A stretch of DNA of 46,252 nucleotides from Deltaproteobacteria bacterium (lineage in GTDB: Bacteria; Desulfobacterota; Binatia; UBA9968): contig JACPAM010000277.1 of assembly GCA_016180805.1 (NCBI GenBank), forward strand, positions 1 through 46,252, given 5' to 3'. A program made the translations under genes and the position numbers. The notes under the pieces are model-generated. The model was not told where the DNA came from. It searched no databases and saw only the letters and a program-made list of their open reading frames with translations. Each line of letters opens with the position of its first letter. Position 1 is the stretch's first letter. Of the stretch, positions 1 through 7,251 are shown piece after piece.

Positions 1-108
1 GGAAGTCTCTGCGAAGCCGAGGATAAGCAGCATCGATGTCTGAGCCCGCTTCTTCTGTCTTCAGCGGGCGAGTTTCGATGCTGCCCGAGGCAAGCAGCTA
101 AGACTTCC
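1..108 (+). ncRNA. possible structured RNA or leader, unclassified
   Basis: Three nested helices can be drawn by hand. Bases 1-8 pair with 101-108, continued by 9-12 with 94-97. Bases 27-36 pair perfectly with 75-84 (10 bp), and 44-50 pair with 63-69 (7 bp) under a 12-base loop. An asymmetric internal loop (13-26 against 85-93) separates the outer and middle stems. The shape recalls a long imperfect rod such as 6S-like RNA, but I recognise no family motif, and the structure starts at the window edge so it may continue upstream. Strand is assigned from the neighbouring genes only. Confidence 0.3.
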
Positions 109-182
109 CGCCGACGAGACCCTGGAGCGAAGGGATTGGGAGTCCCGGCACGCTTTTTGAAGCAGAATCGCTGCTTGTTAAT

Positions 183-211
183 TTGACACCCTCGTCTGCC
201 CGCTGTAAAGT
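183..211 (+). promoter_or_regulatory. sigma70-like promoter upstream of the FMN oxidase-LemA operon
   Basis: A perfect -35 box TTGACA lies at 183-188 and a -10-like TAAAGT at 206-211, with a 17-base spacer. The start codon of the first gene follows about 30 bases later. Just upstream, 160-176 can form a small 6-bp hairpin that could end an upstream transcript. Confidence 0.45.
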
Positions 212-243
212 CCGGCGTTAAGAGTTGGGAGGCCTGCTTGTTT

Positions 244-1269
244 ATGAGTGAAAAACCGATACAGGAAATGGGACTGCGGGAGATCCGTGAGCTTGCGCGG
301 GCGAGAATGCCGCATGAGGCGTGGAAGCACTTCATGGGCGCGGCGGAGAGCCGCGCGACGTTCAGACGCAATCAGCGGGCCCTACAGCGGTTTCTTTTTC
401 GCCAGCGGATCTTTCACGACATCACCGACCCCGATGCCGCGGTCGAGCTGTTCGGCTACCGGCTTTCAACGCCCGCTTTCGTAGCCCCCGTCGGAAGCTT
501 CAGCCTGATCGGCGAAACCGCCGAGCGTGATGTCGCCCACGGCGCGGGCCGGGCCGGAACCATGCTCTTCGTGAGCCATGCCGCCGTCTCGAGCATGCGT
601 GACTGGAAGCAGGCAACCAGCGCCCCCATCGTCTTCATGGGCTATCTCACCCGGGGTCGGGAGGATGTTTTGCGCTGCGCCAAGCTCGCTGAGGAAGTCG
701 GTTTTGCGGCGGTTGGCTTGACCATGGATACGATCCAGCCGGTAAAGATCGGCGACCGGATCCCGCTTTCCAGAGTCGACGGCAAGCCGCGTATAGGGCA
801 TCCGGCCTCGCCGAAGGATATCGAGTGGCTCAAGCGGGAAGTTGCGCTTCCGATGGTCGTCAAAGGGATCATGGGGGCGGAGGATGCTCGGGTCGCCGTG
901 GAAGCGGGAGCGGATGCAGTGGTGGTATCCAACCACGGCGGCCGGATTTTAGATTATAATAGGGCGGCGGTGGAGGCGCTGCCGGAGGTGGTGGAGGTGG
1001 TGGGAGGGAAGGTCCCGGTATTGTTGGATAGTGGGGTACGCAATGGCGGAGACATCGTGAAGGCGTCGGCGCTGGGAGCGAAGGCGGTGTTGGTCGGGAG
1101 GCCGGTGGCATGGGGGGTGGCGGCGGCAGGGGTGGCGGGAGTGGAGCGCGTGATCCGGCTTTTTACGGATGAGCTAAAAAGAGTGATGATCATGACCGGC
1201 GTCGCGCGAATCGGGGACATCACAAGCGCCATCATCATGCGTGATGGGGAAGGAAGGGCGAAGCTATGA
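244..1269 (+). CDS. FMN-dependent alpha-hydroxy-acid oxidizing protein
   Basis: Member of the glycolate oxidase / L-lactate dehydrogenase family: an FMN TIM barrel that oxidises an L-2-hydroxy acid to the 2-oxo acid. The family signature SNHGGR is at residues 229-234 with the catalytic base His231. The C-terminal FMN phosphate-binding part shows DSGVRNGGDI and VGRPVAWG. The N-terminal Tyr of the canonical oxidases (YxxGGA) is Phe here (HFMGAA), so the substrate may differ. At 341 aa it is slightly short for the family. ATG 244 is preferred over TTG 238 because GGGAGG at 228-233 is better spaced for it. The 3' end overlaps lemA by 4 bases (ATGA). The codons from about 940 to 1140 are strikingly G-rich on the coding strand. 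Confidence 0.85.
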   Translation: MSEKPIQEMGLREIRELARARMPHEAWKHFMGAAESRATFRRNQRALQRFLFRQRIFHDITDPDAAVELFGYRLSTPAFVAPVGSFSLIGETAERDVAHGAGRAGTMLFVSHAAVSSMRDWKQATSAPIVFMGYLTRGREDVLRCAKLAEEVGFAAVGLTMDTIQPVKIGDRIPLSRVDGKPRIGHPASPKDIEWLKREVALPMVVKGIMGAEDARVAVEAGADAVVVSNHGGRILDYNRAAVEALPEVVEVVGGKVPVLLDSGVRNGGDIVKASALGAKAVLVGRPVAWGVAAAGVAGVERVIRLFTDELKRVMIMTGVARIGDITSAIIMRDGEGRAKL

Positions 1270-1823
1270 GATGGATCGTTCTGGGCATATTGGTGTTGGG
1301 GGTCGTTTGGGTGACCTGGACGTATAATCTTCTGGTGAGCCTTCGACACCAGATCCAAAACGCATGGAAGCAGATCGACGTGCAGCTCAAGCGCCGCCAC
1401 GATCTGATTCCGAACCTGGTTGAAGCGGTCAAGGGATATATGAAGTACGAGCAGGACACCCTGGAGAAGGTCATGGAGGCGCGCGCCAAGGCCCTGAGGT
1501 CGAGCAGCATCAAGGAGAGCGCCGAGGCGGAGAATATTCTCACGCAGACTCTCGGCAGGATCTTCGCCCTGATGGAGAACTATCCGGACCTCAAGGCCAA
1601 CGAGAATGTCTTGCGGCTGCAAGAAGAGCTGACGACGACGGAGAACCAGATCGCCTTTTCCCGCCAGTACTATAACGACCTCGTCATGCGCTTTAATATG
1701 CGACAGGAGGTCTTCCCCTCCAGCCTGATCGCCAGGTTCTTCAACTTCCAGCCGAGCGAGTTTTTCTCCGTGGTGGAGACCGAAAAAGCGACGCCGCGGG
1801 TGGACCTCACGCTGCGCGCCTAA
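1266..1823 (+). CDS. lemA: LemA family protein
   Basis: 185 aa. A single N-terminal membrane segment (residues about 3-20) is followed by the family's helical domain, including YNLLVSLRHQIQNAWKQIDV and the RRHDLIPNLVEAVKGY signature. The bulk of the protein is therefore predicted to sit on the outer face of the membrane as a helical bundle. LemA proteins commonly travel with an M48 (HtpX-like) protease, as here. The molecular role of LemA is not established. It overlaps the upstream gene by ATGA and is followed after 3 bases by the protease gene, so all are translated from one mRNA. Confidence 0.9.
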   Translation: MRWIVLGILVLGVVWVTWTYNLLVSLRHQIQNAWKQIDVQLKRRHDLIPNLVEAVKGYMKYEQDTLEKVMEARAKALRSSSIKESAEAENILTQTLGRIFALMENYPDLKANENVLRLQEELTTTENQIAFSRQYYNDLVMRFNMRQEVFPSSLIARFFNFQPSEFFSVVETEKATPRVDLTLRA

Positions 1824-1826
1824 GCA

Positions 1827-2822
1827 ATGGCCGCGTGGCCAGATACGCGCGGGCCCGAAGACTTCCGGGACCGGCAATCCCGCAACCGCCGGCTCAGCGC
1901 ATGGATCGTCCTTATCTTCCTGCTCTTTTTCCTGGCGGTCGGGCTTGCGGTCGATTACATCTACCTCGGCGCGTTCACGCCCGGGGGTCCAGAATTTCCG
2001 TGGATGACGGTATTCGCGCTTGCTGCGGCGACGGCGATCGCGATGACTTCATACTACCACGGGAGCCAGATGATCTTGCGCGCTTTGGGCGCCGAGCCCC
2101 TGGACATCCACATCCCGGAGCATCGGGAGCTCCACAACGTCGTGACCGAGATGGCGCTCGCTTCGGGCTGCCCCATGCCGAAGGTATTCGTCATCTTCGA
2201 TCCCGCTCCGAACGCGCTGGCGACCGGACGAGATGAGGCGTCCGCCTCGGTTTGCGTGACCACCGGACTCTTGGCTCTGCTCAACCGGGAAGAGACCCAG
2301 GGAGTGATCGCCCACGAGGTTGCCCATATCCGCAATCAGGATATTCTTTTGATGACCCTGGTCAGCGTTCTTCTCGGCGGCGTGCTGCTGCTTTCGGACT
2401 GGGCGCAGCGCTCCCTTTCTCTGTCGCGCTCGCAGCGGCGGCCGATGGGACGGAACTCTGTTCTCGTGGTAGTCGGCCTTCTGCTGATCGTACTTTCCCC
2501 TGTCATCTCCCGACTTCTCGCCATGGCGGTTTCCCGGCAGCGGGAATATCTGGCGGACGCGACCGGCGTGGAGTATACGCGTAATCCGCTTGGTCTTGCC
2601 AAGGCTTTGGAGAAAATCCGTGATGCCGCAATGCCGTTTCACAAGGCGACCCGCGGGACGGCTCACCTTTTCTTCGTCAACCCTTTGCGGCGGCGCCTGG
2701 ATGATCGCGAAGGGCACTTGGCTGATTTGCTGAGCACGCATCCGCCGATCGCGCGGCGCATTCTCCTGCTTTACCGGATGGGGGGTCGGGTGGGCGGCGG
2801 CTCCCGCGGCGCCCTGGAGTAA
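1827..2822 (+). CDS. HtpX-like M48 family zinc metalloprotease
   Basis: 331 aa integral membrane peptidase. Two hydrophobic segments occur near residues 25-47 and 58-75. The zinc-binding HEVAH motif is at 163-167, followed by IRNQD, and further hydrophobic segments surround about 175-195 and 210-230. The third zinc ligand is expected in the REYLADATGVEY segment. HtpX-type proteases degrade misfolded membrane proteins from the cytosolic side; the link to LemA is a conserved neighbourhood. The N-terminal soluble extension is longer than in E. coli HtpX. It starts 3 bases after lemA stops. Confidence 0.88.
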   Translation: MAAWPDTRGPEDFRDRQSRNRRLSAWIVLIFLLFFLAVGLAVDYIYLGAFTPGGPEFPWMTVFALAAATAIAMTSYYHGSQMILRALGAEPLDIHIPEHRELHNVVTEMALASGCPMPKVFVIFDPAPNALATGRDEASASVCVTTGLLALLNREETQGVIAHEVAHIRNQDILLMTLVSVLLGGVLLLSDWAQRSLSLSRSQRRPMGRNSVLVVVGLLLIVLSPVISRLLAMAVSRQREYLADATGVEYTRNPLGLAKALEKIRDAAMPFHKATRGTAHLFFVNPLRRRLDDREGHLADLLSTHPPIARRILLLYRMGGRVGGGSRGALE

Positions 2823-2828
2823 CGGCTC

Positions 2829-3398
2829 ATGGCGCGCTGCCCCGTTTGCGACGTCGAGATGAAGGAGGCTTCGGCTCAGGCCAACCCGGGAATGCTCATC
2901 GTGCTGGACCAGTGCGGCAGGTGCGGCGGGATCTGGTGCGATAAGTGGGAACTCTTTCCGATTCTTCCTGACGAAGCTGATCGGCTCGACCCACTCAACG
3001 AAGATCTGCTTCAGCAGCCGATTGGGCTGCCGAAGAAAATTCTCTATTGCCCCCGGTGCGGGGATCAACTCCAGGTGCTGCGCGATCCTTTCTTGCCGCC
3101 CGAGATTCAGCTTCAGCGCTGTCGCCAGTGCGAGGGGATCTGGCTCAATCGCGGGCAGTTCGGCCGCTACAAGCGCCTCCAGAAAAAAACCCGAGCGGAG
3201 AAGTTGCACACGGAGAAGAGCATCCAGAAAGTCGTCAAGATCGCCCCGGACCCAGCCGCTTGGGTGACCACGGGCACGCGCGGGATCTTCGCTTATCCGC
3301 ACGCCGAGGAAGAGCCGGATCTCTCAGCCACAGCCACGCTGCGCGGCGCCTTCAGTCTGATCCTGCAAGCCCTGCTCCGGTTGGTATTGGGCTTTTAG
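2829..3398 (+). CDS. zinc-ribbon protein, zf-TFIIB-like, two copies
   Basis: 189 aa. Two CxxC...CxxC zinc ribbons of the zf-TFIIB (TFIIB-type) kind: CPVC with CGRC followed by GGIWCDKWEL near the N terminus, and CPRC with CRQC followed by EGIWLNRGQF near residues 75-112. The GIW after the last Cys pair is typical of this family. The C-terminal third is hydrophobic at its very end, suggesting membrane attachment. Function is unknown. It is the last gene of the LemA-protease operon (6-base gap), so a role in membrane protein quality control is a contextual guess. Confidence 0.75.
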   Translation: MARCPVCDVEMKEASAQANPGMLIVLDQCGRCGGIWCDKWELFPILPDEADRLDPLNEDLLQQPIGLPKKILYCPRCGDQLQVLRDPFLPPEIQLQRCRQCEGIWLNRGQFGRYKRLQKKTRAEKLHTEKSIQKVVKIAPDPAAWVTTGTRGIFAYPHAEEEPDLSATATLRGAFSLILQALLRLVLGF

Positions 3399-3970
3399 CG
3401 CGCCCGGATTGCCTGCGCGAGTCTCCCGCAGACCAGATGCAGAGTCCTGCCTTGTAACGGCGAGAAGCCGCGATTTCGGGAGGTACGCTAGGAAGACAAC
3501 CTTACCAGATCGAATTGTTGGAGAATTGTTGCTGCCTCTCCTACGGATGAGAGAATCCAGAGGAAATCTGCAAACACGATCAAACTGGCTATGACAGGCA
3601 GCGTTAACTTTTTCATAACTACTCTCCCTCTGAGGGACCGTTTCCTGTTCCCCTTGTTGGGACTCACGTCGCTAGGATATTGCCGCTAAGGTGAAGGGAG
3701 CTTTGACTTTTTTCTTGCGGTAGTACCGTAGTCCAGCCCTGACGGCATGTCAATATGCCAAACCAGGATCCTACAGGGGAGGTTTAGCTGGGCAATTGAC
3801 GCGCCGATTCGAGCCGATAGGAATTCGAGAGGGCCTCTGTCGCGGTAGCGTGGTCCGTGGCCGATGATTAATTCACGTGACTCCAGCCGTGGTATATAGC
3901 CTTCGAGCACATGAAAGCCATGATATCTTGGCCTGACTGGCCTTCTCGTGTAGCTCTCAGAATCTCTTGT
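3399..3970. other. intergenic stretch with one small signal-peptide ORF
   Basis: 572 bases without a recognisable full-length gene. It contains the 42-codon ORF described separately. A 74-codon minus-strand ORF (3686-3910) has no recognisable motif and no convincing ribosome-binding site. I see no terminator with a T-tract or tRNA here. Confidence 0.5.
3488..3616 (-). CDS. putative 42-aa signal-peptide ORF, perhaps a gene remnant
   Basis: Reads MKKLTLPVIASLIVFADFLW followed by a short hydrophobic run and an AxA-like GEAAT cleavage region, then about a dozen residues before TAG. A purine-rich GAGGGAGAG precedes the ATG at suitable spacing. The sequence looks like an intact secretion signal with almost no mature protein behind it. 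It is either the surviving 5' end of a lost binding-protein gene or a genuine tiny exported peptide. I recognise no family. Confidence 0.3.
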   Translation of the reverse strand: MKKLTLPVIASLIVFADFLWILSSVGEAATILQQFDLVRLSS

Positions 3971-4216
3971 TTACCCCACCTTCGAAATCTTCCGCTTCGT
4001 GGCCTTAAGTTTTATCGCTACGATTTCCTCCCCCCTGGCCTTTAGCTTATTTAACGTCCTTCTATTCTCTTTCTCCAAGGATGGATCTCCTTCTGGAAGA
4101 ATAACCAGCGAGGCATTGCGCGGTATCTGCTCAAGCACATTGGGCCGGTCAAAAGCATATTTCATAAACTCGTCTAAAAGATCCAAATTTTTCCTCACGG
4201 TGGTCTGTCTTTTCAT
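3971..4216 (-). CDS. small conserved protein, DUF5647-like
   Basis: 81 aa. The start at 4216 is fixed by an ATGA overlap with the upstream gene and an AAGGAG seven bases before it. The frame stays open further upstream, but that stretch is inside the neighbour. The core, with VRKNLDLLDEF, IPRNASLVILPEGDP and a charged C terminus, resembles DUF5647 proteins (from memory; no search run). Soluble, no transmembrane segment. Translationally coupled to the 106-aa protein before it, so the two probably act together. No function is known to me. Confidence 0.6.
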   Translation of the reverse strand: MKRQTTVRKNLDLLDEFMKYAFDRPNVLEQIPRNASLVILPEGDPSLEKENRRTLNKLKARGEEIVAIKLKATKRKISKVG

Positions 4217-4533
4217 TTTTCCATCTCCTTTTCGTATCCGTACCGATACCACTGCCACAGGCTCTTGAGGTCCTGAATCGCAAAAGTGAAGGCGAGACTC
4301 AGGCTGGGAAAATCAAGAGGCTGTTTGTCAGAGGAGCCGTCCGGGTGCAGCACATCTCTATGGGCGAACCGGTGCGCAGTGTCGTACCGCACGATTGGTC
4401 TCCATTGGCCCTGTATGAAAGCTTCATATTGAACCACAAAACTCACAATTCTACCTCTGATTTTGTTTGCCTTTACCCTCAAGCGGTCTTCCAGTTCGGA
4501 GGATAGAGGATAAACAAAATCAATTTCATTCAC
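4213..4533 (-). CDS. conserved hypothetical protein, first gene of a coupled pair (possibly DUF7718-like)
   Basis: 106 aa starting at GTG 4533 behind AGGAG. Recognisable segments are GRIVSFVVQYEAFI, WRPIVRYDTAHRFAHRDVLH and a Trp/Tyr-rich C terminus. The arrangement QYEA...RYDTAHGFAH..HPDG recurs in small bacterial proteins that sit beside DUF5647-like genes. The pair is short, overlapping and isolated in an otherwise gene-poor stretch, as toxin-antitoxin-like or mobile accessory pairs often are, but there is no direct evidence for toxicity. Confidence 0.55.
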   Translation of the reverse strand: MNEIDFVYPLSSELEDRLRVKANKIRGRIVSFVVQYEAFIQGQWRPIVRYDTAHRFAHRDVLHPDGSSDKQPLDFPSLSLAFTFAIQDLKSLWQWYRYGYEKEMEK

Positions 4534-5364
4534 TCACTTCTCCTGGATTTTCAAATTTACTCGATTTTATTCCCAAATGAGATGATTTAAAAGAGCTTTT
4601 AAGTCTCTCCAGAGGAGAAAGGGTGGCTAAGTCCAGTATCTTGGCCACGATTTAACTAAGCGACCCGGCAGTTTGATTGTTCCTCGGCGGGGTTCTGAAA
4701 CGCTCGCAATGGGCTGCTCGTCTAGCGAGGACTCGGGAGTGCAAGGATAAACTTGCGAGCGACTCTTCAACGAAAGTGGCGCCTGAATGCCCATCGGCGG
4801 CAGCGTTGCTTGAACTGCCCGTAATGATAGGGACCGAAAAAGTTCAAACAGAAGGCGTAAGACCTGCGTGGAGTAGCCAATCCTTTTCTTGAAATTCGGA
4901 AAAATTGAGCTGAAGTTTCTAAGTGCTGGGAGTAAATGGAGCAGGGAACGCCAGAGAAAGGCAAGGGCTCTTTCCCTCCAATGGATAGATAATAGATCGA
5001 CCAAAGCCGAATTGCGGCATCCGCTAACGAGGCTATTTTAGGTGGTACAGAATTTGCGTGCCTCCCCGGTAAATCATTAATACAAGTCAACGGCTACAGA
5101 CATTCCTGTTTCCCTCCACTAGCAGATACAAGGAGGAATGCCAGTTGGGTTTGTGCGGGCCTATTATCGAGGAGATCGTTTCCGGTTGTCGGTTGCCTCG
5201 ATTAGGGAACGTGGCAGCAGCCCGGCAGATTGGCGCCCTCCAACCTAAGTTTAATTGGCCTAAAAAGGGGGCGCTCGGCGCCTCGGCAAAGGCACGGGCT
5301 TACATCATGCTCAAAAGCAGAGAGTCCGTTCGCGGGGCACGGAAAAACGATTCCGGAGGCTGAA
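4534..5364. other. gene-poor left border of the 5.4-18.2 kb cluster
   Basis: About 830 bases with no intact gene. It holds the decayed 3' end of a rhomboid-like gene (separate entry). At 5145-5363 there is a TTG-initiated 72-codon ORF with an AAGGAGGA about 8 bases upstream, ending one base before the ATG of the molybdoenzyme beta gene. Its sequence matches nothing I know, and it may be a leader or chance. Elsewhere nothing is evident. Confidence 0.5.
4743..4862 (-). pseudogene. decayed 3' end of a rhomboid-like gene (left border copy)
   Basis: On the minus strand one frame ends [20 protein letters not shown] plus RRHFR, matching the C terminus of the rhomboid-like protein encoded at 18803-19456. 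The nucleotide match also runs about 23 bases past the stop codon. By hand, 4743-4848 aligns without gaps to 18779-18884 with roughly 14 mismatches, mostly transitions. Homology fades above about 4862 and there is no 5' part. It is a fragment, not a gene, and marks one border of the island. Confidence 0.8.
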
Positions 5365-6417
5365 ATGGCGCAGAACCAAACGCAACTCGGCTTTGTCATT
5401 GACCTGAACAAGTGTATGGGTTGTCAGACCTGCACCGTGGCCTGCAAGCTCTTGTGGACCGACGCCAAAGGCATGGACCACATGTGGTGGATGAAAGTAA
5501 ACACCATGCCTGGGCACGGATACCCCAAAGACTGGCAGAAAATGGGGGGAGGTTACGATGGTGCGGAAAAGCTCGTCCTGGGCAAAAAGCCTGCCATGGA
5601 GGATTACGGCGGGGTCATGGAGTTCAATTACGAGCAGGTCTTCTACGGGGGCAAGGGACCGGAGGTACACCTGGGGCCCAAACAGAAGCCTAACTGGGGC
5701 CCCAACTGGGACGAGGACATCGGGGCGGGGGAGTATCCCAACGGCTACTACTTCTACCTCCCCCGCTTCTGCAATCACTGCTGGAAACCAGCCTGCGCCG
5801 AGGCCTGCCCTTTCCAAGCCATCGAGAAACGGGCGGAAGACGGTGTGGTACTCGTTGACGAGACGAAGTGCGCCCGGTGCGGGGACCCCGTCTGCATGGC
5901 GGGTTGTCCCTACAAGGAGATCTTCTTTAACGACTTTGCCCATGCCGGCCAGAAATGCAATGGCTGTCTCCCCCGGATCGAGCAGGGGGTGGCGCCCGCC
6001 TGCGTGCGGCAGTGTCCGGGGCGATGTATCTGGGTGAACTTCCTGGACGACGAGGAGGGAACCGTCCACAAGTTGGTGAAGCAATGGAAGGTCGCGCTGC
6101 CGTTGCACCCGGAGTTCAACACCGGGCCCAACGTATACTATGTTCCCCCTTTGGCCCGGGTCCGGCTGGATGAGAACGGAGACGTTGACGAAAGCAAGCC
6201 CCATATCCCCATCGAGTATCTGAGGTCGCTGTTTGGGCCCGGTGTGGACGAGGCGCTGGAGATCATAAAGCAGGAAATGGCCAAGCGAAGAAAGGAGCCC
6301 AAGGAGCCTTCGGAGCTGTTGGACCTGTTGATCGCCCGGCACTGGAAGGAGCTTCTGGGGCCCTTCGCCAAGGACCCCGGCGAGGTCAAGATCAGTTCAC
6401 AAGCGGCGAACGAATAG
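5365..6417 (+). CDS. molybdoenzyme beta subunit, four-cluster ferredoxin (type II DMSO reductase family)
   Basis: 350 aa electron-transfer subunit of the NarH/EbdB/DdhB/SerB type. Cysteine sets: C17-C20-C23-C27; C136-C139-C144-C148; C169-C172-C177-C181; C198-C201-C213-C217. Family landmarks include CPYKEIFFN and CNGCLPRIEQG. In NarH the second residue of the third set is Trp, giving a 3Fe-4S cluster; here it is Cys172, so four 4Fe-4S clusters are possible. ATG 5365 is chosen because family homology begins at once (LGFVIDLNKCMGCQTC) and GGAGG lies just upstream; the open frame back to 5230 is not homologous. First gene of the cluster; its alpha partner is about 9 kb downstream. No signal peptide is seen. 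Confidence 0.9.
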   Translation: MAQNQTQLGFVIDLNKCMGCQTCTVACKLLWTDAKGMDHMWWMKVNTMPGHGYPKDWQKMGGGYDGAEKLVLGKKPAMEDYGGVMEFNYEQVFYGGKGPEVHLGPKQKPNWGPNWDEDIGAGEYPNGYYFYLPRFCNHCWKPACAEACPFQAIEKRAEDGVVLVDETKCARCGDPVCMAGCPYKEIFFNDFAHAGQKCNGCLPRIEQGVAPACVRQCPGRCIWVNFLDDEEGTVHKLVKQWKVALPLHPEFNTGPNVYYVPPLARVRLDENGDVDESKPHIPIEYLRSLFGPGVDEALEIIKQEMAKRRKEPKEPSELLDLLIARHWKELLGPFAKDPGEVKISSQAANE

Positions 6418-6448
6418 ATGAAACGAGAGCGGTGATAGGGGGGACGGC

Positions 6449-7123
6449 ATGGAGGTGGTTTTGGAAAGACAGGATGCAGTATCAACAGGCGCCCGAAGCA
6501 AGCTTTACGCTCTGCTGGCGCATGGTTTTCGCTATCCCACGGCCTCCCTCTTTGAGGCGGTCAGGGGTGGGCAGTTCCTTTCGGAGGTGAAAGCCGCCGC
6601 CTCCCAGCTACCTTACCCGTTTACCGTGGAGGGGACGTTGGGCTCGCGGCTTTCCTGGGATCGTCAGCAATTCGAAAACCAGTTCATTTGGCTGTTCGAT
6701 GTAGGAGGGCCGAACCCCAACACAGGGGAGTGGGAAGTGCCCTGCTTCCTGTGCGAAGGGGAGTACGGCGGGGGAAGGCTGAAAGTGATGCAGGACGCCC
6801 TGCGCTTCTACCACCACTTCGGGCTGAGTCTTTCGCAGGAGAAGGGGGAACGGGACCGACCGGACCACCTTTCCGCGGAGTTGGAGTTCCTGCACGCGTT
6901 GACCTTCAAGGAGGCGGAGCTTTGGCAGCAGGGGAAAGGGGAGGAGGCATTACGTCCCTATCGGGGTGCGGAGCGGGACTTTCTGCTGTTCCATCTGGCG
7001 GACTTCCTGCCTCAGGTGGCCGCGAAGGTGGTACACCGAAACATTTCCTTTTACTCGGACCTTGCCCGCCTGGGGGAGCACTTCTGCCAGGCGGAGCTGG
7101 CTTACCTGCAGCGTGGGGCTTAA
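6449..7123 (+). CDS. TorD/DmsD-like molybdoenzyme assembly chaperone
   Basis: 224 aa, all-helical, soluble. The signature PDHLSAELEFLHALTFKE (about residues 141-158) is diagnostic for the TorD superfamily, as is the EVPCFLCEGEYGG-type segment before it; the closest relatives are the D proteins of ethylbenzene and dimethylsulfide dehydrogenases. These chaperones bind the apo-alpha subunit while the molybdenum bis-guanine-dinucleotide cofactor is inserted. It lies 31 bases after the beta gene, although its likely client is encoded at the far end of the cluster. Confidence 0.85.
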   Translation: MEVVLERQDAVSTGARSKLYALLAHGFRYPTASLFEAVRGGQFLSEVKAAASQLPYPFTVEGTLGSRLSWDRQQFENQFIWLFDVGGPNPNTGEWEVPCFLCEGEYGGGRLKVMQDALRFYHHFGLSLSQEKGERDRPDHLSAELEFLHALTFKEAELWQQGKGEEALRPYRGAERDFLLFHLADFLPQVAAKVVHRNISFYSDLARLGEHFCQAELAYLQRGA

Positions 7124-7251
7124 GCGACCGATTTGCCGTCGGGGAGGATCAAGAGGATCAAATGGTCGGTTTGAACTTGAAGTTGGTGGGCGTAGCGTTC
7201 AAGGGGTGACGCCAAACAAATACAGTTTTTCGTAACCGCGGGAGGTCTGAC

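Noticed and set aside
869..1877. Long proline-rich and other open frames antisense to the FMN oxidase and lemA genes
   Set aside because: They are reverse-strand shadows of G-rich, high-GC coding sequence with no ribosome-binding site or family match.
5230..5364. Longer N terminus for the beta subunit (open frame from 5230)
   Set aside because: The 45 extra residues show no homology and no signal peptide; the ribosome-binding site and family homology both point to ATG 5365.
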